Source: Anaerolineae bacterium
GTDB lineage: Bacteria; Chloroflexota; Anaerolineae; JAADDB01
Length of the DNA: 9,708 bases
Assembly: GCA_015486895.1 (NCBI GenBank)
Contig: WFQT01000333.1
Location: forward strand, 1 to 9,708
Reading direction: 5' to 3'
In this document: positions 1 through 6,745 of the stretch, in pieces
How the letters are laid out: each line of letters opens with the position of its first letter
Numbering within the stretch: position 1 is the stretch's first letter
Notes under the pieces: generated by a model
Seen by the model: the letters and a program-made list of their open reading frames with translations, nothing else
Databases searched by the model: none
What the model was told of the DNA's origin: nothing
Position numbers and translations under genes: made by a program

Positions 1-2
1 AA

Positions 3-488
3 CGAGTGGGCACGTTCGATGTGGTACACATGAGCGAGGTGTTGGAGCACATTCCAGATCCCAGGAGGATGGTGAGGTTGGCGCAAAATCTACTGGCTCC
101 CGGGGGGCTGCTTTGTGTAGTGGTTCCTAACGATTACAATCCCTTTCAGTATGCTTTAAGGAAGGCTTGTGGCTACGAGCCTTGGTGGGTTGTGCCACCA
201 CATCACATTAACTACTTTGACTTCGAGTCTCTCAGCCACCTTCTGTCATCTAACGGCTTTGAGGTAGTATTGAGGGAGGCGACATTCCCGATTGATATGT
301 TCCTGCTGATGGGGGATAATTATGTGGGAAATGATACATTAGGCAGACAATTCCATGGTAAGCGGAAAGCATTTGAGCAAAATCTAGCTGCTGCAGGCCA
401 ATGTGAGGTAAAACGCAGGTTTTATCAGACTTTAGCTTCAATGGGCTTGGGGCGCGATGCGCTTGTAGTGGGGAGCCTGTTGGGATGA
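3..488 (+). CDS. Class I SAM-dependent methyltransferase, C-terminal part (5' truncated by window edge)
   Basis: Probably transfers a methyl group from S-adenosylmethionine to a sugar or glycan intermediate in the cytoplasm. The frame is open to the left edge, so the GTG at 6 is not the true start, and the SAM-binding glycine loop (motif I) lies outside the window. What remains is the second half of a Methyltransf_23-like fold: FDVVHMSEVLEHIPDP (motif with the conserved E-H pair), then a helix and LLAPGGLLCVVVPND (the usual 'LkPGG.l.i..PN' strand). Next comes a region with paired His residues and aromatic residues (PPHHINYFDFESL) that resembles the substrate lid of sugar methyltransferases. 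The stop TGA (486-488) overlaps the ATG of the next gene, so the two are translationally coupled. Family assignment is firm; the substrate is unknown, and a surface-glycan role is inferred from the neighbours. Confidence 0.85.
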   Translation, partial: RVGTFDVVHMSEVLEHIPDPRRMVRLAQNLLAPGGLLCVVVPNDYNPFQYALRKACGYEPWWVVPPHHINYFDFESLSHLLSSNGFEVVLREATFPIDMFLLMGDNYVGNDTLGRQFHGKRKAFEQNLAAAGQCEVKRRFYQTLASMGLGRDALVVGSLLG

Positions 489-1765
489 GGCAGGTAGCAA
501 CTTTGAATGATAAAAATAGCCGCAGACCTTGGCTGTGCATCATTGGCGCAAGTCGATCCCATCTTCCTTTCATAGAAGCAGCTCTCCATCTGAACTTCAA
601 TACACTAGTGTTTGACCGAGATGGAGATGCCCCCGGTGTAAGAGTAGCGACCCGATTTGAGGCCATTAGCACGCATGATGCAGATGATATTATGTCAAAA
701 TGCAATGAATTGATTCAACACGGGGAGTTGCTGGGATGTATCACATATGTATCTGACGAACGAGCTTTAACGGCTGCAGCTAAGGTTATTGAAGAATTCA
801 GCCTTCCCGGATTTAAGCCTATTGCAGTTGTAAATACAAGCAACAAATACAGGATGAAGGCGTGCTTAGAACGGGAAGGAATTCCTACTCCACAGTTTGG
901 TATAATTCGCTCTTTGGCAGAGCTCTATGAGTTTCTCGTGGAGCACAAACAAGCAATCATAAAGCCAGCGTTTGGGGGCACGGGGTCGGCTGGAGTAGCG
1001 TTGGTTTTTTATGGAGGTCAACAAAACAATCAAGCTTTTCAACGAGCTCAACAGGAGTCTGCCAATGACGAAGTGATTGCTGAAGTTTATACTCCAGGGC
1101 AAGAGTACAGTATCGATGGATATGTCCAGAGGGGGAGAATAACGGTGCTTGGCATTGCGCACAAGTTTACTCTAGGACCCAAGCACCATTTTGTTATTAA
1201 TGGTTTTGCCACAGGTGGATTGGGGCGGAATGCAAACAAAGAATACGAAAAAGTCTTGGAAGAGTTGATTGATCTTGGATATCGTGTAGTGGCTACTCTT
1301 GAAATTGATGACTCTTTTTTCAGTATAGATGTGGTGTCTGGAGAACAAGGACTTGTGGTAGTAGATGTTGGTCTGCTATTGGATGCTAAGATCGACCGGC
1401 TGCTGTACTTTTCCGGACTTGACGTGTACGAACTGCGTTGCCGACTCGCCATCGGTGAGAAGGCTACTGTATATCAGAATAGGGCGGTTTTTGGAAGTGG
1501 GTATGCTTTGCGATTTCTTTACTCCAGCAAGTATGGCAAATTTCATCCTGTTCAGGAAGGGATGATTAATGGTATGGGCGACACAGGAGTCTGCCGTACA
1601 AGAGTAGAATGGAACAGACAGGCTGGGGAGGTAGTGGCGCCTCCTGAGTCACTTGCTGATACTGTTGGCTGGTTAATGGTAGAGGCAAGTGATCGCTTTG
1701 CTGCTTGGGAGTTAGCGTCTGAACAGCGATTATCGAATCTCTTCTCCGTTGAGGCAATACAATGA
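485..1765 (+). CDS. ATP-grasp domain protein 1 (CarB/PurK-like carboxylate ligase family)
   Basis: A 426-residue ATP-grasp-fold protein, expected to activate a carboxylate as an acyl phosphate and join it to an amine or other nucleophile. The N-terminal pre-ATP-grasp domain is seen at residues 16-115 (WLCIIGASRSHLPFIEAA, then VFDRDGDAPG). The central ATP-binding lysine and glycine loop are at 160-170 (K-P-A-F-G-G-T-G-S-A-G), and the second ATP-contacting acidic strand is near E200. Oddly, the metal-binding strand, normally E-x-N/A-x-R, reads VDVGLLLDAK at 292-301: Asp replaces Glu and the Arg is lost. Either this is a divergent subfamily or catalysis is altered. The start ATG overlaps the upstream stop (ATGA) with GGGGAG nine bases before it; the stop overlaps the next ATG in the same way. 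Annotation as carbamoyl-phosphate synthase would be misleading. The substrate is unknown. Confidence 0.85.
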   Translation: MRQVATLNDKNSRRPWLCIIGASRSHLPFIEAALHLNFNTLVFDRDGDAPGVRVATRFEAISTHDADDIMSKCNELIQHGELLGCITYVSDERALTAAAKVIEEFSLPGFKPIAVVNTSNKYRMKACLEREGIPTPQFGIIRSLAELYEFLVEHKQAIIKPAFGGTGSAGVALVFYGGQQNNQAFQRAQQESANDEVIAEVYTPGQEYSIDGYVQRGRITVLGIAHKFTLGPKHHFVINGFATGGLGRNANKEYEKVLEELIDLGYRVVATLEIDDSFFSIDVVSGEQGLVVVDVGLLLDAKIDRLLYFSGLDVYELRCRLAIGEKATVYQNRAVFGSGYALRFLYSSKYGKFHPVQEGMINGMGDTGVCRTRVEWNRQAGEVVAPPESLADTVGWLMVEASDRFAAWELASEQRLSNLFSVEAIQ

Positions 1766-2967
1766 CTGCAGTAATGATGATAGGCGGAGGGATCCAAGAG
1801 GTTCGTGCCGTACAAGTTGCCAAGTCCCTTGGCTTCGAGGTGATCGTAACCGACCGCAATCCCCACGCCCCTGCTTTTCGGTGGGCTGATTTCAGTGCTA
1901 TCATAGATGGGCGGGACATAGAAGGCCTTGTGGCATTTACCTTATTGAAAAAACAACGATTGGGTATAGCGGGTGTTTTCACTCTTACTGAATTAGTTAC
2001 GAGCGTTGCTGCTATAGCACTGGCAGCTGATCTACCAGGTGTATCGCTAAGTAGCGCAGTGGCATGTCAAAACAAGGTGCTTTGTAAAGAAATCTGGCAG
2101 CAAGCAGGCGTTCCAACTCCGAGAGGTAAGGTGGCTTACACGATTCAGGAAGCTGTGGACATTCTTGAGCAACTAGGCGGCAAAGCATTTGTCAAACTAG
2201 TGGCGGGCTTTGGTGGGCAGGGTGCTGGACAAGTGAACTCTTCTGGTGAACTTAAGGGCTTAATTAGGCAACAAAAAAGTATAAGGTCCGAGTTTGTTCC
2301 AGTAATAGTGGAAGAATTACTTACCGGAACACACCATGATGTGAACGGACTGATCGATGCAGAAGGGACCTTTCACCCGCTGGGTATTGTGGACCGGTAC
2401 TTCCTGAACGAGTGGCCTGTTGAGCGGGAAATTAGAACGCCGTCGGTCCTGAGTGGAGAAGAACAAAAGGAACTCTACGAACTCCTAGAAATGGGAGTAA
2501 GAGCGTTGGGTATTCATTTTGGCCCTGTAAAGGGGGATGCTGTTTTCACCACGTCAGGATTTAAACTACTAGAAGTTGCCCCCAGATTACATGGACCAAA
2601 AAACTCATTGTACGCCTTACCAATGTCTGGTTTCGAACCGTTAGTGCCCACTCTTTTGATCATCACAGGGCAGAATGTCCAAGTGGAGAAGCTGCGATTA
2701 CACCAAGATCGCTACTGCATTTGCAGGGCCTTATTGCCACCTCCGGGGCGTGTTCTTCGAATTACGGGCATCGAAGAAGCCCGTCGGTTACCAGGTATTG
2801 AACATGTGATGTTGTTTGCTAAAGAGGGAAGTGTGGTTCCTGGTTATCGTGATTCCACACACGTACCTGGTTATGTCTTTGCAACTGGACAGTCCCTTGA
2901 TACTTGTGAAGAGGCCTTGGGCAGGGCTATGTCTGTCATTCATTTTGAAATAGGGACGATCCAATGA
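1762..2967 (+). CDS. ATP-grasp domain protein 2 (CarB/PurK-like carboxylate ligase family)
   Basis: A 401-residue ATP-grasp protein. The N-terminal Rossmann-like domain starts MMIGGGIQEVRAVQVAKSLG and carries the VTDRNPHAPA motif (29-38), also seen in variant form in the other two ATP-grasp proteins of this operon. The ATP-binding lysine K145 is followed by a glycine loop GFGGQGAG (149-156). The nucleotide strand VIVEELLTG is at 181-189, VKGD at 256-259, and the metal-binding strand LLEVAPRLHG at 269-278, where E-x-A-P-R matches the PurK-type motif. The C-terminal domain (about 310-395) contains PPPGRVLRITGIEEA, closely paralleled in the third ATP-grasp protein. All catalytic elements look intact, so an active carboxylate-amine (or related) ligase is expected. 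The ATG is in an ATGA overlap with the upstream gene, with GAGG seven bases upstream. The substrate cannot be deduced. Confidence 0.88.
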   Translation: MTAVMMIGGGIQEVRAVQVAKSLGFEVIVTDRNPHAPAFRWADFSAIIDGRDIEGLVAFTLLKKQRLGIAGVFTLTELVTSVAAIALAADLPGVSLSSAVACQNKVLCKEIWQQAGVPTPRGKVAYTIQEAVDILEQLGGKAFVKLVAGFGGQGAGQVNSSGELKGLIRQQKSIRSEFVPVIVEELLTGTHHDVNGLIDAEGTFHPLGIVDRYFLNEWPVEREIRTPSVLSGEEQKELYELLEMGVRALGIHFGPVKGDAVFTTSGFKLLEVAPRLHGPKNSLYALPMSGFEPLVPTLLIITGQNVQVEKLRLHQDRYCICRALLPPPGRVLRITGIEEARRLPGIEHVMLFAKEGSVVPGYRDSTHVPGYVFATGQSLDTCEEALGRAMSVIHFEIGTIQ

Positions 2968-3003
2968 AACGTTTATGTGCTGTGCAAATGTCATATTAAT
3001 CTT

Positions 3004-3011
3004 AAGGAGGG
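3004..3011 (+). promoter_or_regulatory. Near-perfect Shine-Dalgarno inside the disrupted gene
   Basis: AAGGAGGG lies just after the second in-frame TAA and three bases before TTG 3015. It could let ribosomes that stop at 2999 or 3005 restart on the downstream cytidylyltransferase-like frame. The spacing is shorter than the usual 5-9 bases, so efficiency is uncertain. The match may be chance in a decaying gene. Confidence 0.4.
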
Positions 3012-3014
3012 CTA

Positions 3015-3809
3015 TTGCGGTACAACGTTGTTGAGCCGCTTAAACGCAGCGGTATATTTGATCAAATCGCATTAGTCGTCCCAGATCTGCGAAGTTCTGA
3101 TGCGATTGAGGATTATGCGGACTACTGGCAAGTGGACTTTTTTCGCGGCGACATTTCCAATGTGACCAAGCGGATGTTGGATTGTGCTATATACAACGGC
3201 GCTGACGTCATTGCGCGTGTTCTACCTTGGTGGTTTTTCCTCGATACAGATCTGGTTCTTCGTCAAGTGGAAATGCTAGAGCAAGAGAAGCTGGAGTATG
3301 TTATGCTTCCCCGTGACTTTGACATCCGTTTTGGCGCAGATGTGACACACATACACACATTTCAAAGAATATTGGACGCCTTCAATTCAAACCCCGCAAT
3401 TGCCAAACGTTGCCACTTTAATCCATGGGGATACGTCGAAATCTATGATGCTGATTTTACTATCGGTATCTGCGAAGACACCCCAATTTATAACATGGAA
3501 AAGTTTTATGCTCTCCGTGCTCTTCTCAATAAAGTCTGGCCAGAACAGCAGGATTTTGCTGACTCGCCTCTGCATGTTTATAGACTGGCAGTGGATGTAT
3601 TGAAGACTGAAACCTGTCTGAAGTCACCACGTGGCTTAGATTTAGCATATGGGTTAGGAGCAGGAACTCATTATCTGGCGGAAGAGGGGGTATCTATACT
3701 ATGGTTGGTGTTGATATTGATTTCGCGGCAATCGACAAATGTCGCCAGCGGTATACCGATATGCCAGGAGAAAGGCTGTCCTTTGTTGCCAGTGATTATG
3801 TGGGACTGA
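3015..3809 (+). CDS. Cytidylyltransferase-like domain with truncated methyltransferase start (fragment of the disrupted fusion)
   Basis: Open frame from TTG 3015 with a strong AAGGAGGG close upstream. Residues 1-190 resemble the SpsF/CMP-sugar synthetase fold (nucleotide-activating enzymes of sugar acids): RYNVVEPLKRSGIFDQIALVVPD, then FFRGDISNVTKRMLDCA, then GADVIARVLPWWFFLDTDLV. In the last block the family usually has R-I-T-G-D-x-P-L-I-D; here the metal-binding Asp is replaced (LPWW). The N-terminal NTP-binding loop is also absent, so nucleotidyl transfer is doubtful even if the protein is made. Residues 206-225 begin a methyltransferase (RGLDLAYGLGAGTHYLAEEG, the SAM-binding glycine loop). 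Everything after about residue 225 is out-of-frame sequence and shows no resemblance to the family. The domain call is moderate because key motifs are missing. Confidence 0.55.
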   Translation: MRYNVVEPLKRSGIFDQIALVVPDLRSSDAIEDYADYWQVDFFRGDISNVTKRMLDCAIYNGADVIARVLPWWFFLDTDLVLRQVEMLEQEKLEYVMLPRDFDIRFGADVTHIHTFQRILDAFNSNPAIAKRCHFNPWGYVEIYDADFTIGICEDTPIYNMEKFYALRALLNKVWPEQQDFADSPLHVYRLAVDVLKTETCLKSPRGLDLAYGLGAGTHYLAEEGVSILWLVLILISRQSTNVASGIPICQEKGCPLLPVIMWD

Positions 3810-4141
3810 ATTTTGCGAGAGATAGCTTTGATCTCATCACTTCAATACACACGATGGAACACGTGAAGGACGATGTTGATTTTCTACTACGATGCCGATC
3901 ATGGCTGCGTGAAGGTGGGTATATTGTTTTGGAAGTGCCGCTTTTGATGAAGCGTCCATTTTCAGACTCTTCTGAACCCCTCAATCCTTTCCATGTCCGG
4001 GAGTACTCAGTGGCGGGGTTGAGCGACCTGGTAACACAGTTCTTCCATATCATCAATGTATATGGCGTTACACGCGGCTATTATGTTGAACCTACGAAAG
4101 CACGCAATGCAGTGCTTGTTGTTGCTCGAAAGTCTAGATGA
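3701..4141 (+). CDS. SAM methyltransferase fragment (continuation of the disrupted fusion in another frame)
   Basis: This 146-codon frame continues the methyltransferase begun in the preceding open frame. VGVDID (residues 2-7) is the acidic loop that binds the SAM ribose, FVASDY (28-33) is the motif II region, DSFDLITSIHTMEHV (41-55) is the conserved E-H motif, and LREGGYIVLEVP (69-80) is the following strand. The glycine loop that should precede it lies in the other frame at about 3630-3690. The frame upstream of ATG 3701 (GGT ATC TAT ACT) reads G-I-Y-T and joins smoothly to E-E-G of the preceding frame, so ATG 3701 is an internal Met, not a genuine start, and no ribosome site precedes it. 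Alone the fragment lacks SAM-binding motif I and should be inactive. Its stop TGA (4139-4141) lies 10 bases before the transketolase start. Confidence 0.6.
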   Translation: MVGVDIDFAAIDKCRQRYTDMPGERLSFVASDYVGLNFARDSFDLITSIHTMEHVKDDVDFLLRCRSWLREGGYIVLEVPLLMKRPFSDSSEPLNPFHVREYSVAGLSDLVTQFFHIINVYGVTRGYYVEPTKARNAVLVVARKSR

Positions 4142-4151
4142 GGAGAAAACT

Positions 4152-5003
4152 ATGCTGAAGACGTTAGCAGCCTTAGCGAATGCTATTCGCCGAGAATCCC
4201 TAGCAGCGATCTATGCCGCGGGGTCAGGTCATCCGGGTGGATCACTTTCATCTGCCGACTTGCTTGCCTACTTGTGGGTTAAAGAACTGCGCTGGCACTC
4301 CGGGAATCCTGGAGATTTCGAGAGAGATCGTTTTGTCCTGTCCAAAGGCCACGCCTGCCCTGCGCTTTACGCCGCCGTCGCAGAGGTGGGGCTCATTCCA
4401 CATCGAATGCTCTTGACGCTTCGGAAATTGGGGAGCCCTTTACAAGGTCATCCTCATGTGCTTGACACACCTTGGGTTGAGACAAGTACGGGCTCGTTAG
4501 GACAAGGGTTTTCTGCTGCCATTGGTATGGCGTTGGGGTTGCGCTACAAAGGTAGTCCGGCGAGGGTTTATGTGATGCTGGGCGACGGGGAATTGCAGGA
4601 GGGTGAGGTGTGGGAAGGTGCCATGTGCGCAGGCCACTACAAACTAGACAACCTCTGCGGCATTGTGGACTACAACAAGATGCAGAGCGATGATCTTAAC
4701 GAGAATATCATGGGCCTGGAGCCACTGCGGGCGAAGTGGGAAGCCTTCAGGTGGCATGTGATTGAGATCAACGGCCATGATTTTGAAGAAATGAGTGCTG
4801 CCTTCGCTGAGGCCAGGCGAACGAAAGAAAAGCCCACGATCATCATCGCCCATACTGTCAAAGGCAAGGGCGTCTCTTTTATGGAGGGATCGCCGCTCTG
4901 GCATGGTAGTGTCAAGTTGCGCGACGAGGAATTAGTACAGGCCCTACGTGATCTGGGCACCCCTGAGGATGAAATTGTGAGGTATCTCGATGGTACAATC
5001 TGA
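4152..5003 (+). CDS. Transketolase, N-terminal (TPP-binding) subunit
   Basis: One half of a split thiamine-diphosphate enzyme that moves two-carbon ketol units between sugars. The 283 residues match the usual size of split-transketolase N subunits. Motifs in order: SGHPGGSLS (25-33), SKGHACPALY (64-73), GSPLQGHP (94-101, with H100 in the active site), TGSLGQGFS (113-121), and the TPP/Mg motif GDGELQEGE (144-152) followed by D173-Y-N175. WHGS (250-253) carries another active-site His. The start at ATG 4152 is chosen because AGGAG sits six bases upstream and homology begins there; the open frame extends to 4056 but that part is antisense-like filler overlapping the methyltransferase. The last 14 bases overlap the C-terminal subunit gene, as expected for a stoichiometric complex. 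In this context it may serve a dedicated glycan-precursor pathway rather than central pentose-phosphate metabolism; that is inference. Confidence 0.95.
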   Translation: MLKTLAALANAIRRESLAAIYAAGSGHPGGSLSSADLLAYLWVKELRWHSGNPGDFERDRFVLSKGHACPALYAAVAEVGLIPHRMLLTLRKLGSPLQGHPHVLDTPWVETSTGSLGQGFSAAIGMALGLRYKGSPARVYVMLGDGELQEGEVWEGAMCAGHYKLDNLCGIVDYNKMQSDDLNENIMGLEPLRAKWEAFRWHVIEINGHDFEEMSAAFAEARRTKEKPTIIIAHTVKGKGVSFMEGSPLWHGSVKLRDEELVQALRDLGTPEDEIVRYLDGTI

Positions 5004-5997
5004 CAAGAAGGTAACGACTGACAAAACTAATAAAAGTGGTCCGGCGCTGATTGGCACCAGTGGCGATTCCCTGCGGGAGGCGTTCGGCAAGGTGTTGGTC
5101 AATCTGGCGGAACGCTATCCCAACTTTGTGGTGTTTGATGCCGACATTGCCGGTGGCACGGGCACGCATCACTTTCGGAAGGCTTACCCCGAACGGTTCT
5201 TTCAATTTGGTATCGCTGAACAGAATATGATGGCAGTGGCCGGTGGGTTTGCCAGCACTGGCGTCGTACCGTTCGTGACCACGTTTGCAGTCTTCTGCTT
5301 GCGTGCTTTGGAACAGGCTCGCCTTTCGATTGCTTACCCCAGGCGTAATGTCAAGATCGTGGCCAGCCATCCTGGACTAGATGTTGGACCAGATGGTGCT
5401 TCAGCACAGGCTCTAGAAGATATCGCAGCCTATCGGGCCATCCCGGGGATGGTTGTCGTTTCACCAGCGGATCCGTTGGAGGTGGAACAGGCTACCGAGG
5501 CTATTCTGAACTACGAAGGGCCGGTCTATATGCGCACCGGCCGCAGCCCAGCCCGACGAATTGTAGGGCCGGACTACCGTTTTGAATTGGGCAAAGGACG
5601 TATCGTGCATGAAGGCTCTGATGTAACTATTGTGGTCTGCGGGGTCGAGGTAGCTCGAGCATTGGATGCCGCCCAACAGTTGGCGCAGGAAGGAATTTCG
5701 GCGCGAGTAGTGAATATGTCTACCATCAAGCCGATAGACACAGAGTTGCTGGTACGCTGCGCCAAGGAAATCGGCTGCTTCGTCACAGCCGAGGATCACA
5801 ACATCTACGGTGGGCTGGGAAGTGCTGTGGCCGAAGCTCTGGCCCAGACCAATCCCTGCCCAATCGAGTTCGTCGGGGTGCGCGATGTCTTTGGAGAGTC
5901 GGGCGAGCCAGACGAGCTGGCGGAGAAGTATGAATTGACTGGGCCAAGTATCGCGGCTGCTGCGAAACGAGTCATGGAACGAAAAAGGAGGGGCTGA
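4990..5997 (+). CDS. Transketolase, C-terminal (pyrimidine-binding) subunit
   Basis: Partner of the preceding subunit. The 335 residues cover the pyrimidine-binding domain (about 20-185) and the transketolase C domain (about 200-330). FGIAEQNMM (73-81) holds the Glu (E77) that activates the TPP aminopyrimidine. SHPGLDVGPDGAS (126-138) corresponds to the substrate-binding stretch of transketolases. The next residue is Ala (A139, codon 5404-5406), where most transketolases and DXS enzymes have His in 'G-A/P-T/S-H-Q'; Q140 and ALEDIA are conserved. The donor- or acceptor-sugar contact is therefore altered. The start ATG 4990 has GAGG seven bases upstream, inside the end of the N subunit gene. 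A hydrophilic tail of about 15 residues precedes the domain. Fold and pairing are certain; the substrate (a normal ketose phosphate or a special sugar) is open. Confidence 0.94.
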   Translation: MVQSDKKVTTDKTNKSGPALIGTSGDSLREAFGKVLVNLAERYPNFVVFDADIAGGTGTHHFRKAYPERFFQFGIAEQNMMAVAGGFASTGVVPFVTTFAVFCLRALEQARLSIAYPRRNVKIVASHPGLDVGPDGASAQALEDIAAYRAIPGMVVVSPADPLEVEQATEAILNYEGPVYMRTGRSPARRIVGPDYRFELGKGRIVHEGSDVTIVVCGVEVARALDAAQQLAQEGISARVVNMSTIKPIDTELLVRCAKEIGCFVTAEDHNIYGGLGSAVAEALAQTNPCPIEFVGVRDVFGESGEPDELAEKYELTGPSIAAAAKRVMERKRRG

Positions 5998-5998
5998 G

Positions 5999-6745
5999 AT
6001 GCAGCTTGCAGGTAAAGTAGCACTGGTGACTGGGGGAAGCCGGGGCATTGGTAAGGCCATCAGTCTGGTGTTGGCTAAAGCAGGTACTGCTGTTGCCTTA
6101 ACATACCGGGTGCGGCAGGAAGCAGCAAAAGACGTTGTCAACCAGATTGTGGCTGTTGGGAGCCGGGCAATAGCCCTGCAGATGGATGTACGAGACCGAA
6201 TGGCGGTTCGAGCAGCCATCGCTGCCACCGAAGAGCACTTTGGTGGGCTCGATATCCTGGTCAACAATGCCGGGATAAACAAACCGACCGATTTCGACCA
6301 AATCACCGACGAAGACTGGGATGAAATATTGGCTGTCAATCTCAAGGGTCCCTTTATCTGTGCTCAGGAGGCATTCCCGGCACTGCGACGGCGTGGGGGT
6401 GGCAGCATCATCAACATCGGCTCGGTCAGCGGACAGTACGGCGGTCCACGGACAGCTCACTATGCGGCTAGCAAGGCCGGGCTGATCTCGTTGGGGCAGG
6501 TGATCGCCCGCTTCGGGGCCAGGGACAACATCCGTTGTAACACGGTGGCGGCCGGGTTAATTGCATCAGAAATGGCTGCTGCAGGGATACAGGCAGGGGC
6601 AGTAAGCAAAGCGGCAGAGGGCATCGTGTTGGGACGGCTTGGAACGCCTGAGGAGGTGGCAGAAGTCGTAGTGTTCCTGGCCTCAGATGCCAGTAGCTAT
6701 ATCACAGCACAGACGATCAATGTAAATGGGGGTTTGTACTTTTGA
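5999..6745 (+). CDS. Short-chain dehydrogenase/reductase (FabG-like SDR)
   Basis: A classical 248-residue NAD(P)-dependent oxidoreductase of the SDR family. Visible landmarks: cofactor loop TGGSRGIG (11-18), D63-V (adenine pocket), NNAG (89-92), and a complete catalytic tetrad N114, S142, Y155 and K159 (YAASK). The C-terminal strand is INVNGGLYF, like the 'i.VdGG...' end of FabG proteins. It should interconvert a hydroxyl and a carbonyl. Automatic annotation would call it 3-oxoacyl-ACP reductase, but its place directly behind the transketolase (one base between stop and ATG) and ahead of an ATP-grasp gene points to a sugar or polyol intermediate instead. AGGAGG (5986-5991) seven bases before ATG fixes the start. 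Its stop overlaps the next start (TTGA). I would not assign fatty-acid synthesis from similarity alone. Confidence 0.93.
   Translation: MQLAGKVALVTGGSRGIGKAISLVLAKAGTAVALTYRVRQEAAKDVVNQIVAVGSRAIALQMDVRDRMAVRAAIAATEEHFGGLDILVNNAGINKPTDFDQITDEDWDEILAVNLKGPFICAQEAFPALRRRGGGSIINIGSVSGQYGGPRTAHYAASKAGLISLGQVIARFGARDNIRCNTVAAGLIASEMAAAGIQAGAVSKAAEGIVLGRLGTPEEVAEVVVFLASDASSYITAQTINVNGGLYF

Larger units (their letters stand above)
2964..4141 (+). pseudogene. Disrupted cytidylyltransferase-like / SAM methyltransferase fusion gene
   Basis: The original gene probably started at ATG 2964, which overlaps the upstream stop as ATGA, the junction style used elsewhere in this operon. It opens MKRLCAVQ, a good match to the first strand of SpsF/NeuA-type cytidylyltransferases (MK..AiiQAR). 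In the same frame two TAA stops follow (2997-2999 and 3003-3005), after which RYNVVEPLKRSGIFD resumes the family pattern. Compared with the usual N terminus about a dozen residues, including the nucleotide-binding ARxxSxRLPGK loop, are missing. A second lesion near 3686-3690 (five Gs where six would keep frame) separates methyltransferase motif I from the rest. With both repaired the product would be about 390 residues with two domains. Three separate oddities (two stops, loss of a loop, frameshift) favour a decayed gene over sequencing error alone. Pieces may still be translated and are listed separately. Confidence 0.7.

Noticed and set aside
2964..2999. Leader peptide of 11 codons (MKRLCAVQMSY)
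   Set aside because: No attenuator structure or telling codon run; the peptide matches the first strand of the cytidylyltransferase family, so it is better read as the broken N terminus.
3684..3692. Programmed -1 ribosomal frameshift
   Set aside because: GAGGGGGTA does not give a good X-XXY-YYZ heptamer in the zero frame (the A-site codon would re-pair poorly), no clear stimulatory hairpin was recognised, and the gene already has other lesions.
4056..4151. N-terminal extension of the transketolase frame to ATG 4056
   Set aside because: The extra residues show no transketolase similarity and overlap the methyltransferase coding sequence; AGGAG before ATG 4152 and the onset of family similarity support the shorter form.
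5461..6345. Long open frame (294 codons) on the minus strand
   Set aside because: It lies wholly opposite the transketolase C subunit and the SDR, whose motifs are unmistakable; its translation is Ser/Arg/Ala-rich with no recognisable domain. It is an antisense shadow.
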